This document shows, one piece after another, positions 26,207 to 34,117 of a stretch of DNA of 64,000 bases. Under the pieces are notes generated by a model. That model was not told the origin of the DNA. It saw nothing but the letters and a program-made list of their open reading frames with translations, and did not search any database. A program made the position numbers and the translations under genes. The stretch's first letter is position 1. Each line of letters opens with the position of its first letter. This stretch comes from Paenibacillus whitsoniae (GTDB taxonomy: Bacteria > Bacillota > Bacilli > Paenibacillales > NBRC-103111), in assembly GCF_003955665.1 (NCBI RefSeq), contig NZ_RXHU01000018.1:81240-145239 (forward strand). Reading direction: 5' to 3'.

Positions 26207-27131
26207 ACATCGAAGCTTTGGCCGATGAGCTAGGCTGTTTGGCTGCGTAAAACTGCTTGAATTTGGCCGGCAACGCCCTGTTCGTGGCCACACGGATCAG
26301 CAAATCGGACAACTTAACAGTCCCGTAAGCAAAGAGCATGCCCGCGAATACATCGATAAGCCAGTGGATTTGCAGGTACAGCGTTGAAAAAATGATCGCC
26401 GCACAGTAAGTCACCATCATCGTCTTGAAAATGCGGTCCTTCTCCCGCAGGGCGAGCAGCAGCATCGCAAAAGAAATCGACGTATGCATGCTTGGAAAAC
26501 AATTCATCACCGCGACCAACAGCGAATTCTCATCCGCAAACACCCGGTGCAGCAGATCAGGCTGCTTGTTCACATACCAAACCTCGTGCAGCAGAATCAA
26601 GTTGTAGAACGGTAAAATGAGCGGAAATTGCAGCATATGGCCTGAAAGTGCATACGACAGCATTTTTTTGATGCTGCGCGTCCAGAAGCTTCGGACGATA
26701 CAAATCCAGAGCGAGAGTACGAAACCGTAGTTATAAATCCAAACCATCGCGCGATCCAGAAACGGATTGGCGATCCATCTGGCCCAACCGCCGGTATTCA
26801 GCGGAATCGCGTTCATGTACGCATCCCAATGCCATGGGTGACGGTTATTTTCAAACATCCAGTTCGCTATTTTCCACCAGAAGCCGTTGCCTGTGCCGTA
26901 GAAGTAATAAAAGACGCCGAGCAGCGGAATGCCAAACAGAAAAAAACGCTTCCAATCCACATCAATTTGATCCCTCCGAACGCCAAGCAAGCAGATCATC
27001 AACAGCAACCAGCATTCGGTGCTCCAGTTGCCGACCGTTCCGATCCGCCAAATTAGAAAAATCGAAGCGATCGTGCCATACATCGTCCAGTCTAATGATT
27101 TTACATAGTCTAGTCGCTTTCCACTAATCAA
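26205..27131 (-). CDS. PAP2-type (phosphatidic acid phosphatase-like) membrane protein
   Basis: Polytopic membrane protein of about 308 residues with phosphatase motifs near the C-terminus, NCFPSMHTS (C2, about residue 230) and HWLIDVFAG (C3). The first motif KxxxxxxRP of classical PAP2 enzymes is not evident, which points to the Aur1/inositolphosphorylceramide-synthase-like branch. It may act on lipid phosphates or transfer phospho-headgroups; the substrate is unknown. The start is taken as the TTG at 27131, with GGGGGAAG 6 nt upstream, because longer frames run into tRNA-Pro and its terminator. Confidence 0.8.
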   Translation of the reverse strand: MISGKRLDYVKSLDWTMYGTIASIFLIWRIGTVGNWSTECWLLLMICLLGVRRDQIDVDWKRFFLFGIPLLGVFYYFYGTGNGFWWKIANWMFENNRHPWHWDAYMNAIPLNTGGWARWIANPFLDRAMVWIYNYGFVLSLWICIVRSFWTRSIKKMLSYALSGHMLQFPLILPFYNLILLHEVWYVNKQPDLLHRVFADENSLLVAVMNCFPSMHTSISFAMLLLALREKDRIFKTMMVTYCAAIIFSTLYLQIHWLIDVFAGMLFAYGTVKLSDLLIRVATNRALPAKFKQFYAAKQPSSSAKASM

Positions 27132-27179
27132 TGTTCTTCCCCCATATCTTTCTCTTTGATGTTCGCTTCTTGAACCAAA

Positions 27180-27205
27180 GAAAAAGACATCGCCCATACG
27201 ATGTC
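27180..27205 (-). terminator. Terminator after tRNA-Pro
   Basis: Minus strand GACATCG-TATGGG-CGATGTC hairpin followed by TTTTTC, directly behind the tRNA. Confidence 0.88.
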
Positions 27206-27214
27206 TTCTTCTAA

Positions 27215-27288
27215 TCGGAGTAACACGATTCGAACGTGCGACCTCACCCACCCCAAGGGTGCGCGCTACCAGGCTGCGCCATACCCCG
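27215..27288 (-). tRNA. tRNA-Pro (anticodon GGG)
   Basis: A 74-nt cloverleaf on the minus strand. The acceptor stem CGGGGTA/TACTCCG has one G-U pair, the D arm is GCGC-AGCCTGGT-AGCGC, and the anticodon arm CACCC-TTGGGGT-GGGTG gives anticodon GGG. The T arm is GCACG-TTCGAAT-CGTGT. The discriminator is A and the CCA end is not encoded. It is transcribed from its own promoter. Confidence 0.95.
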
Positions 27289-27307
27289 TCAGATGCAATC
27301 TGTTGTA

Positions 27308-27336
27308 ATTATAAAATCAGTTCATGAAATTGTAAA
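27308..27336 (-). promoter_or_regulatory. tRNA-Pro promoter
   Basis: Minus strand TTTACA (27331-27336), 17-bp spacer, TATAAT (27308-27313), about 20 bp before the tRNA. Confidence 0.8.
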
Positions 27337-27355
27337 GAAATTTCCACCAAAGCTC

Positions 27356-27392
27356 AAAAAAGCCGCAACCGCTCGAAAGCGATTACGGCTTT
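27356..27392 (-). terminator. Terminator after hup
   Basis: Minus strand hairpin AAAGCCGTAATCGCT/AGCGGTTGCGGCTTT with a TTCG loop followed by T residues. Confidence 0.9.
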
Positions 27393-27430
27393 ATGCTTAT
27401 GTAACAGAAATATCGCGAAGTACCCGCTAC

Positions 27431-27703
27431 TTATTGGATACCGTCTTTCAGTGCTTTACCTGGTTTAAACGCAGGGATTTTGCTAGCCGGGATTTCGATT
27501 TCATCACCAGTCTGTGGGTTACGTCCTTTACGAGCGGAACGTTCACGAACTTCGAAGTTTCCGAATCCAACCAGTTGTACTTTGTCCCCGCTTTGCAGTG
27601 CTTCGGAAATTGCGTCGAAAACAGCATCAACCGCTTTCGTTGCATCTTTCTTGGAAAGCTCAGAGGTTTCAGCAACCTTATTAATCAATTCAGATTTATT
27701 CAT
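27431..27703 (-). CDS. hup: DNA-binding protein HU
   Basis: Histone-like nucleoid protein (HBsu/Hbs) of 90 residues. Nearly identical to B. subtilis HBsu across [17 protein letters not shown] and [21 protein letters not shown], including the DNA-intercalating proline (RNPQTG). The ATG at 27703 matches the family start; the ATG at 27712 sits very close to the GGAGG. The upstream gap 27704-27954 has a TATAAT at about 27772-27777 without a convincing -35, and an ATCAAC/GTTGAT inverted repeat just before it. Confidence 0.97.
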   Translation of the reverse strand: MNKSELINKVAETSELSKKDATKAVDAVFDAISEALQSGDKVQLVGFGNFEVRERSARKGRNPQTGDEIEIPASKIPAFKPGKALKDGIQ

Positions 27704-27916
27704 GCCATTCACCTCCCCCTAAGATAAATCTCGCTTCCTGTTACTTCCTGTTTTCACCGTTTCTTCGGAAATTATACATCAACCTCAGAAAAAACGTTGA
27801 TTTTGCTAGTAAAATAACTTCTTGAAAGCAGACGAATAAATTCATAGTAATATACTTAGTAGTCAATTTCAAGTATCAAATTCCATAATCTGTGTGCAAA
27901 TCTGCTATTTTACGAC

Positions 27917-27941
27917 AAAAAACACTCTTTCGAGTGTTTTT
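27917..27941 (-). terminator. Terminator after spoIVA
   Basis: Minus strand AAAACACTC-GAAA-GAGTGTTTT hairpin extended by T residues. Confidence 0.88.
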
Positions 27942-27954
27942 AATCGATCTAGGG

Positions 27955-29433
27955 TTAAAGAATAATCGCGATAAGTCCGCCGGAACCTTCGTTGATGATG
28001 CGTCCGAGTGTTTCCTGCAGCTTGTATCTGGCATTGTCCGGCATTTGGGCCAGCTTCCCTTGAATGCCCTCGCGCACGATGGAGTGCAAGGATCTGCCGA
28101 AGATATCCGACTCCCAGATTTTCAGCGGGTTGTCTTCAAAGTCCTGCATCAAGTAGCGCACAAGCTCTTCACTTTGCTTCTCGGTGCCGATGATTGGCGA
28201 GAACTCCGACTCGACATCGACGCGGATCATATGAATGGAAGGTGCCGTCGCCCGCAGTCTCACGCCGAATCTAGAGCCTTGACGGATAAGCTCCGGCTCA
28301 TCCAGCGCCATTTCCGCAAGCGTAGGCGGCGCGATGCCGTAGCCTGTCGTCTTGACCATTTCAAGCGCCTCGGCGAACTGATCATACTCCCGCTTCGCGT
28401 GCGTAAAGTCCTGCATCAACTGGAGGAGATGATCCTTGCCGCGAATCTCGACGCCGACAACCTCCATCAGAATGCGGTCGTACAGTTCATCCGGCGCAAA
28501 GAGGTCAATTTCGGCAACCCCTTGCCCCATGTTGAGCCCGGCAAGTGCCGCTTTATCGATGAATTCGTAGTCGGCGAACTGGCTGACCACACGGTCCACG
28601 TCGCGCAGACGACGAATATCTTGAACCGTATCCCGCACGGAAGCTTCGAATTGCGAGCGCAGCCAGTGCTTCTCTTCCAGCACCATGACCCAGCTCGGCA
28701 GATTCACATTCACTTCGTGCACAGGGAACTCGTAGAGCACCTCACGAAGCACAGAAACCATTTCCTCTTCCCCTGCGCTCGCGACACTCATCGTCACCAC
28801 AGGCACGTCGTAACGGCTTTGCAGCTCGCTGCGAAGTTCCAGCGCCGGCTCACTGTTTGGCTTTTGCGAGTTGATTATCACAATGAACGGTTTACCGACT
28901 TCTTTCAGTTCATTAATGACGCGTTCTTCCGCAAGCACGTAGGAAGAGCGCGGAATATCCGAAATCGTGCCGTCTGTCGTAACGACGACGCCTAATGTTG
29001 AATGCTCTTGAATGACTTTGCGCGTACCGATTTCCGCCGCCTCTTGAAACGGAATCGGCTCATCGAACCATGGCGTATTAATCATGCGAGGTCCGTTCTC
29101 GTCTTCATAGCCTTTGGCGCCATCGACTGCATAACCGACACAATCCACAAGGCGAACGTTTACGTTCAGCCCCTCCGCCACAGAGATTTGCACCGCCGTA
29201 TTCGGAACGAATTTCGGCTCCGTGGTCATGATCGTGCGGCCAGCAGCGCTCTGCGGGAGTTCATCGGTAGCCCGGATCCTATCCGCTTCGCTTTGAATGT
29301 TAGGAAGCACTACAGATTCCACAAAACGTTTGATAAAGGTTGATTTGCCTGTGCGGACTGCGCCGACAACCCCCAGGTAAATATCCCCTCCTGTGCGTTC
29401 TGCAATGTCCTTAAAGATATCCACTTTCTCCAA
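27955..29433 (-). CDS. spoIVA: Spore coat morphogenetic ATPase SpoIVA
   Basis: Polymerises on the outer forespore membrane using ATP and forms the platform for coat and cortex assembly. The 492-residue product matches B. subtilis SpoIVA in length and almost throughout in sequence. The Walker A motif GAVRTGKST has Lys30, and the C-terminus ends INEGSGGLIAIIL. The TTG start at 29433 (protein MEKVDIFKDI) has AGGAGGG 7 nt upstream. A sigma-E-like promoter lies about 90 bp before the start. Confidence 0.97.
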   Translation of the reverse strand: MEKVDIFKDIAERTGGDIYLGVVGAVRTGKSTFIKRFVESVVLPNIQSEADRIRATDELPQSAAGRTIMTTEPKFVPNTAVQISVAEGLNVNVRLVDCVGYAVDGAKGYEDENGPRMINTPWFDEPIPFQEAAEIGTRKVIQEHSTLGVVVTTDGTISDIPRSSYVLAEERVINELKEVGKPFIVIINSQKPNSEPALELRSELQSRYDVPVVTMSVASAGEEEMVSVLREVLYEFPVHEVNVNLPSWVMVLEEKHWLRSQFEASVRDTVQDIRRLRDVDRVVSQFADYEFIDKAALAGLNMGQGVAEIDLFAPDELYDRILMEVVGVEIRGKDHLLQLMQDFTHAKREYDQFAEALEMVKTTGYGIAPPTLAEMALDEPELIRQGSRFGVRLRATAPSIHMIRVDVESEFSPIIGTEKQSEELVRYLMQDFEDNPLKIWESDIFGRSLHSIVREGIQGKLAQMPDNARYKLQETLGRIINEGSGGLIAIIL

Positions 29434-29518
29434 GAGAATCCCTCCTACAGTTTGGTCGTCAACTGACGCTAGAGACGGTAACAATTGACTACTCGTACAT
29501 TCATTTGGACTAGTAAGA

Positions 29519-29546
29519 AATATATGTACTTTCGATAGAAATATGA
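29519..29546 (-). promoter_or_regulatory. Candidate sigma-E promoter of spoIVA
   Basis: Minus strand TCATATT (29540-29546), 13-bp spacer, CATATATT (29519-29526). The -10 differs from the sigma-E consensus CATACAnT at one defined base. Mother-cell expression of spoIVA is known in B. subtilis. Confidence 0.5.
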
Positions 29547-29678
29547 TAGATGCGAACCAACTTTTTTTTCGCTCATATTTTTATGAAGCACACACGCAGG
29601 CAGACGTTCACCTGAACCAAAAACTCACCACATTGAATGAATATATGATTGTCGCAGAACCGTTATTCTCCCCGCAAG

Positions 29679-29716
29679 AAAAAAACCTTCCTGCTCCAGA
29701 AGGAGCATAGAAGGTT
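29679..29716 (-). terminator. Terminator after the yphF-like gene
   Basis: Minus strand AACCTTCtATGCTCC/GGAGCAgGAAGGTT hairpin followed by seven T residues. Confidence 0.9.
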
Positions 29717-29728
29717 CTCTATCTTCAT

Positions 29729-30478
29729 TTAAGGCTGCGCCATCGGCATCGGCTGGTTGTTCTTCCAGACGTACGCCGTGCTGCGAATCGGCACAAAATA
29801 GGATTGTTCTACCAAAATATGGCGCAAATCTTCATCGGGCTTCAATGTATTCGCCAAGCTGCCGCTTTGCACTGCCTGGTTAATATCCATGGCATAGTCG
29901 ATGGACACCTCGCCCGTCTGTTTATTGACGATATACGAGATAAGGTTTTTCCGATTGTAGACAGACTTGATCTCTTTCGCCTTCAGACCGAGCTTCGTCA
30001 CATCTACGTAATTGAACAACTCGTTGATCGCAACGCCCTCGGGTTGATTGCCGCCGTGCTTCACGATGTAATCGTTCATCTTCTGCTGCACGTCGTCGAC
30101 GCTTTGGTAGGCCGATAGATCCATAAGCTTCACTGTCGGCTTCGTCTCGGGATCCACCAGCACATACATGAAAATACCGCCGCTCTCAAAGCTATTGGCC
30201 GGCACCGTGCTTAGTAGATTTGATTTTTGCAGCTTGCCGAAATCAATGACATATTTTTCATATAAAGGCGTATTCATCTCGCTGTTTTTGATCGGAAGCA
30301 CGCCGGTTTTGCTATGATACGTATCGATCGCCTGCTGAACCACCGTTATAAATTCACCGGGATTGATCTGGTTCTCTTTGCGAAGCTCCTGCGGGTACAT
30401 ACACCCGCTTATCGCGAGCATGACCAGCAAAGTCAGAACGAGCCCAGGCCATTTTCTGCTTAATCTCCTTTTCAACAT
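29729..30478 (-). CDS. Lipoprotein, YphF-like
   Basis: A 249-residue secreted lipoprotein with a basic N-terminus, hydrophobic core and lipobox AISGC (Cys26). It corresponds in position and size to B. subtilis YphF, next to spoIVA. The function is unknown. The sequence from about residue 45 (VVQQAIDTYHSKTGVLPIKNSE) resembles pilin-like or repeat-poor extracellular proteins, but no domain was recognised. It follows the ferredoxin gene by 23 bp and ends in a strong terminator. Confidence 0.7.
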   Translation of the reverse strand: MLKRRLSRKWPGLVLTLLVMLAISGCMYPQELRKENQINPGEFITVVQQAIDTYHSKTGVLPIKNSEMNTPLYEKYVIDFGKLQKSNLLSTVPANSFESGGIFMYVLVDPETKPTVKLMDLSAYQSVDDVQQKMNDYIVKHGGNQPEGVAINELFNYVDVTKLGLKAKEIKSVYNRKNLISYIVNKQTGEVSIDYAMDINQAVQSGSLANTLKPDEDLRHILVEQSYFVPIRSTAYVWKNNQPMPMAQP

Positions 30479-30501
30479 GCGTCCATCCTTACTTTTTCTT
30501 G

Positions 30502-30849
30502 TTAAAATAGGTCGTCATCCATCGCTTGCCGCGCAAGCTGCGCACGTATGGCCGCTTTCAGCGGGTCTTCCGGTACGATGGCCTGTACGGGACCGATCAC
30601 GCGCGCCTGGCACGCCAGACGCGTTCCGTCGTCCGCCAGCGTGCCGAGCTTCAGCCGCTCGTTCACATTCATCGGTGCGAGGCCGCTTTGATCGTGCACC
30701 TGAACCTTGCACATCAAGCAAGCGGCCTTGCCGTCGCAGCGCGTCCGAATATTTACGCGAGCTCTGCGCCCCGCATCCAACAGCGTCGTTCCAGCTCTCA
30801 CGCTGATACGCTTGTCGTCGGGTAAGAAGTGCACCTCTGTCTCTTTCAT
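30502..30849 (-). CDS. [2Fe-2S] ferredoxin-like protein 1
   Basis: A 115-residue plant-type ferredoxin fold. Cluster cysteines C38-x5-C44-x2-C47 and C80 are in the expected arrangement. It would carry single electrons to an unknown partner. The C-terminal tail (about 30 residues) is Ala/Arg-rich and may contact a partner. It is adjacent to a nucleotidyltransferase and a second ferredoxin. No reductase or oxygenase is encoded nearby. Confidence 0.85.
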   Translation of the reverse strand: MKETEVHFLPDDKRISVRAGTTLLDAGRRARVNIRTRCDGKAACLMCKVQVHDQSGLAPMNVNERLKLGTLADDGTRLACQARVIGPVQAIVPEDPLKAAIRAQLARQAMDDDLF

Positions 30850-30879
30850 TCGTTCACCTTCTCCGCAAAGTGCCGATGG

Positions 30880-31467
30880 CTACACCTTCGCCCCCAACAC
30901 TCGCTCCAAATGTTCCATAAATTCGTGGCTCCACGCATTCCTTTGCAGCAGCGCGTCCAACGCAGGCCGATGTTTCTCCGGTTCTGCCATCATCGACTTC
31001 GCGATAGGCTCATAGCGGTCCGGACGTTCGCGCAGCACATTAAAGAGCAGCTCATGTGCGAGAGGCATAAGGCCGATCTCTACGCCGCTGAGCTGGATTC
31101 GCCGCGCGAGATGCCCGGCCAAGTACGAAACTTCCACCTGATAGCGCGAAGACAGCGCCTTCACTTGAAAATCGCCGACCACTTCAACAGCCGTGCCTTC
31201 AATCGCATAATGGCTTAGCTTGGAGGCGTAGATCGGCGACTCGTTGAAGCAAGGCGTATCCGTTGCAAACGCCTTTAAACGCTCGTGCACCGGCATAACG
31301 GCTGCCTCATCGATATAAATGTCCAAGTCTCTTGGACGTCTGCCGATATCCACATGCTGCATCAGCAGCCCGCAGCTTCCCCCGATTAACCATGGCAGGC
31401 CATGATCGCGCTGCAGCCTTGTACAAATGACCGAGATCGCAGGGAGAATAGGCTCCAGCAAATCCAC
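30880..31467 (-). CDS. Nucleotidyltransferase-fold protein
   Basis: About 195 residues with the polymerase-beta-like nucleotidyltransferase signature: GGS (IGGSCGLLM) followed by RRPRDLDIYID, which supplies the two metal-binding aspartates. A third acidic residue may lie in VEVVGDF. It may transfer a nucleotide to a small molecule or protein; the substrate is unknown. The GTG at 31467 is chosen with AAAGGTG 8 nt upstream; the frame is open to a TTG at 31485. It is flanked on both sides by small ferredoxins. Confidence 0.75.
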   Translation of the reverse strand: MDLLEPILPAISVICTRLQRDHGLPWLIGGSCGLLMQHVDIGRRPRDLDIYIDEAAVMPVHERLKAFATDTPCFNESPIYASKLSHYAIEGTAVEVVGDFQVKALSSRYQVEVSYLAGHLARRIQLSGVEIGLMPLAHELLFNVLRERPDRYEPIAKSMMAEPEKHRPALDALLQRNAWSHEFMEHLERVLGAKV

Positions 31468-31494
31468 AATGCCCACACCTTTCAAACTATCTTT

Positions 31495-31788
31495 TTAAAA
31501 ATAAGGTTTATGGGTCACGGAAATGTTCCCCTCTTGTCTCACAACGCATTGGCACGCCAATCGAAAGCCCTGTTCAAGCTCTTCGGGCTCCAGCCGATCC
31601 TCCTCTGCTTCCGTCGGCAACGCCAGCAGCTCACGGCCTTCCGCCACATAGCAGCGGCAGCGCGCACAGGTTCCTCGCGTACAGGAGAAGCCCCATTCCA
31701 CATTTTCCTTCAGCGCATGGTCAAGCAGGGTCAGGCCCGTATCAACCGCAACTTCCTTCTGACCTTTGCGCGTCTTCAATACCAACAT
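31495..31788 (-). CDS. [2Fe-2S] ferredoxin-like protein 2
   Basis: A 97-residue plant-type ferredoxin. Cluster ligands C36-x4-C41-x2-C44 and C79 match the classic spacing, with an extra Cys46. ATG at 31788 follows a GGGAGGG site. It is more acidic than the other ferredoxin (TEAEEDRLEPEELEQ). It follows the DUF2768 gene by 17 bp and precedes the nucleotidyltransferase, so all appear to be one transcript. Confidence 0.85.
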   Translation of the reverse strand: MLVLKTRKGQKEVAVDTGLTLLDHALKENVEWGFSCTRGTCARCRCYVAEGRELLALPTEAEEDRLEPEELEQGFRLACQCVVRQEGNISVTHKPYF

Positions 31789-31805
31789 TTCGCTTATCCC
31801 TCCCG

Positions 31806-31985
31806 CTAGAACATCGACAGCAGCATTAGGATTATAATCGGAACGAACAGAATAAAGGCGATAAAAGATAAAATCCCGCGCCATACGCCGGTTGTTCTCG
31901 TTCTTGCGTAAGTAATGAGCACGCAGGCGACCACCATGAGTCCCATGGCCACTAACGAGGCCCACATTTTGTCCATACTTGACAT
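31806..31985 (-). CDS. DUF2768 family small membrane protein, YphE-like
   Basis: A 59-residue protein with two hydrophobic segments (about residues 9-25 and 37-57) and a short basic loop. It resembles B. subtilis YphE in size, topology and position between yphF and gpsA. The function is unknown, perhaps sporulation-related. ATG at 31985 has AAGGAG 8 nt upstream. It was missed by length filters. Confidence 0.78.
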   Translation of the reverse strand: MSSMDKMWASLVAMGLMVVACVLITYARTRTTGVWRGILSFIAFILFVPIIILMLLSMF

Positions 31986-32048
31986 CGTCTTAACTCCTTA
32001 TGTAACCATTGTAAAAATAGATCACCTGTAAGTATAGCACACAACAAG

Positions 32049-32085
32049 AAAAAAAGCATAAGGGAAGCTAGCTTCCCTTATGCTT
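32049..32085 (-). terminator. Terminator after the spoVIF-like gene
   Basis: Minus strand 15-bp perfect stem AAGCATAAGGGAAGC/GCTTCCCTTATGCTT followed by T residues. It starts at the stop codon. Confidence 0.92.
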
Positions 32086-32368
32086 ACTTGTTCTTGCCGA
32101 GCATCATGTTCATCAATTGCTGCATGTTGTTCGTATCGAGCTTGCTGCTCTTCACAGCCTGCACAATATCGTTCACCGTTTCTTCGGATACTTTGACATT
32201 GACGAGGCCCGACACTTGCTTGATTAATTGACGCAATTGCGTCTCGCTCTGCATCGTCGACGGCTTCACGCCGCTCGCCAATCTTTCAATATCCTTCGAG
32301 GTCACGGATTTCCCCGTTTTTTTCTTCACCACATTGAGAACGTCTTTCGACAAGTCCTTATTCGCCAC
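32084..32368 (-). CDS. Stage VI sporulation protein F-like
   Basis: About 94 residues, resembling SpoVIF (YjcC) of B. subtilis, a small protein needed for late coat assembly: KKKTGKSVTSKDIERLASGV at the N-terminus, then a second helical block and QQLMNMMLGK at the end. The GTG start at 32368 has GGGAGG 8 nt upstream. It follows gpsA by 71 bp and ends in a very strong terminator. In B. subtilis spoVIF is not located here, so this is either a transposed orthologue or a paralogue. Confidence 0.72.
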   Translation of the reverse strand: MANKDLSKDVLNVVKKKTGKSVTSKDIERLASGVKPSTMQSETQLRQLIKQVSGLVNVKVSEETVNDIVQAVKSSKLDTNNMQQLMNMMLGKNK

Positions 32369-32439
32369 TTCATCCGCCTCCCTATAAATGACAACCACTT
32401 ATAAGGTATAGTATGAATGCGGAGAAGATCTGGTGTAGG

Positions 32440-33483
32440 CTACTTCCATCCATTTGTGAGCGTGTCGCTCGGAAGTTCTTCCATTTCATGCGTGCGCACG
32501 CGGCCCATCAGATCCATCGCCGCCAGCCGCGGTGATTTATCCTCAAAAAGCACGTTATGTAATTCTCGGGTGATCGGCATCTCCACCTCAAAACGATTCG
32601 CCAGTTCATATGCCGCTTTCGTTGTTTTTACACCTTCAACGACCATGCCCATATCGTTAAGCACTTGGCTCAGCGGGATACCCTGCGCGATCTGGTTGCC
32701 CGCCCGCCAGTTGCGGCTATGTTTGCTTGTGCAAGTGGCGATGAGGTCGCCAATCCCCGCCAGGCCCGCAAACGTCAGCGGATTCGCGCCCATCGCGGTG
32801 CCAAGGCGCGCGATTTCCGCGAGGCCTCGCGTGACGAGCGCCGCTTTGGCGTTGTCCCCAAAGTTCAGGCCGTCGGTGAGGCCGGCGCCGAGCCCGATAA
32901 TATTTTTCAGCGCGCCGGCGACCTCGACACCGGTGACATCCGCATTCGTGTACACACGGAAATACCCGTTAATGAACAGGTCCTGCGCAGCCTCCGCAGC
33001 CTGCAAATCCTGTGCCGCCACGACGACGGTCGTCGGCCGCTTCAGCACGACTTCCTCCGCATGACTCGGTCCGGACAGCACGACAAAACGTGTCGGATCG
33101 CACTCCGGCAGTTCCTCCGCCATCACTTCGCTCATGCGTTTGAGCGAGCCCGCCTCAAACCCTTTCGTCGCGTGAATCAGCAGCGCGTCCGCTTTGAGAA
33201 ACGGGCGAATCTGCGAAGCTACGTCCCGCATGCCCGAAGAAGGCACAACCATGATGACCGCGTCGGCATCCTCCACGGCTTCCTGCAACGAAGAGGTCGC
33301 CTTGATAAGCGGCGACAGTACTACGTCTTTGACGTAACGATGATTCGTATGTTTATCGTTAATTTCCTGCACTTGCTCTTCGCTCCGAGCCCAGAGCAGC
33401 ACATGCCGTCCGTTCTCCGCCAAGACGGAAGCAAGCGCCGTCCCCCAGCTTCCCGCTACAAGAACCGAAACTTTCTTTAACAT
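32440..33483 (-). CDS. gpsA: NAD(P)H-dependent glycerol-3-phosphate dehydrogenase
   Basis: Reduces dihydroxyacetone phosphate to sn-glycerol 3-phosphate for phospholipid synthesis, upstream of PlsY. Length 347. The N-terminal Rossmann motif reads VLVAGSWGTALA, in which Val replaces the first Gly of the usual GAGSWG. The catalytic KNIIGLGAG lysine and the C-terminal PITRELHNVLFED are present. It lies 18 bp after plsY. Confidence 0.96.
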   Translation of the reverse strand: MLKKVSVLVAGSWGTALASVLAENGRHVLLWARSEEQVQEINDKHTNHRYVKDVVLSPLIKATSSLQEAVEDADAVIMVVPSSGMRDVASQIRPFLKADALLIHATKGFEAGSLKRMSEVMAEELPECDPTRFVVLSGPSHAEEVVLKRPTTVVVAAQDLQAAEAAQDLFINGYFRVYTNADVTGVEVAGALKNIIGLGAGLTDGLNFGDNAKAALVTRGLAEIARLGTAMGANPLTFAGLAGIGDLIATCTSKHSRNWRAGNQIAQGIPLSQVLNDMGMVVEGVKTTKAAYELANRFEVEMPITRELHNVLFEDKSPRLAAMDLMGRVRTHEMEELPSDTLTNGWK

Positions 33484-33501
33484 AGGTTTCCTCCTGACGC
33501 A

Positions 33502-34104
33502 TTAAGCTCTTTTCTGACCCAGCTTGTTCTCTTTCCCCTGAATCAGCTTGACAATATTCGTACGGTGACGAATGAAGGCAAACACGCAAAGCAGAATGCT
33601 AATCCACACGATTGGTATCGGCCGGTCCATTCCCCAGAGCAAGAAAGGTAAAAGAGCTGTAAGAATGAGGGAACCGAGCGAGACGAATCGAGTGACTGCA
33701 ATAATTACAATCGCCGTGATGCCGGCAATCAGGGTCGGAAGGAACGCCAAGGTCGCCATTACGCCGATCGTTGTCGCAATCCCTTTGCCTCCCCGGAACC
33801 CGAAATACACCGGCCAGTTATGGCCGATAATCGCTGCGAGACCGCAGAGGACGCGGATCCATATATGATCCGGCCCCGATGCGGCCCATACGCCGAGCAG
33901 CACTGCGGCGACGCCCTTAAAGCCGTCCAAAAGGAGCACCAGTATCGCCGGCCCTTTGCCAAGCACACGTAGCGTATTGGTCGCGCCTGCGTTGCCGCTC
34001 CCGTGCTTGCGAATATCGATGCCTTTGAACCATTTGCCAAATAAGTAACTAAAACTGACGGAACCCAGCAAATAACTTGCAACAATGGCAAGGATGGATA
34101 GCAT
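33502..34104 (-). CDS. plsY: Acyl-phosphate:glycerol-3-phosphate acyltransferase
   Basis: Integral membrane enzyme that acylates glycerol 3-phosphate at position 1 using acyl phosphate. Length 200, with about five hydrophobic helices. The three family motifs are visible: [48 protein letters not shown], and the C-terminal [15 protein letters not shown]. In B. subtilis plsY is elsewhere; here it sits between der and gpsA, so product and user are adjacent. Confidence 0.96.
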   Translation of the reverse strand: MLSILAIVASYLLGSVSFSYLFGKWFKGIDIRKHGSGNAGATNTLRVLGKGPAILVLLLDGFKGVAAVLLGVWAASGPDHIWIRVLCGLAAIIGHNWPVYFGFRGGKGIATTIGVMATLAFLPTLIAGITAIVIIAVTRFVSLGSLILTALLPFLLWGMDRPIPIVWISILLCVFAFIRHRTNIVKLIQGKENKLGQKRA

Positions 34105-34117
34105 TGTGCAACAGCTC

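Noticed and set aside
26205..27251. Longer version of the PAP2 gene starting at 27251.
   Set aside because: The extension runs through the tRNA-Pro terminator and into the tRNA, and its extra residues are Arg-rich; a supported TTG start exists at 27131.
27713..27850. hup promoter with TTGACT or TATAAT elements.
   Set aside because: Elements are present singly but no pair has 16-18 bp spacing, so no promoter is called.
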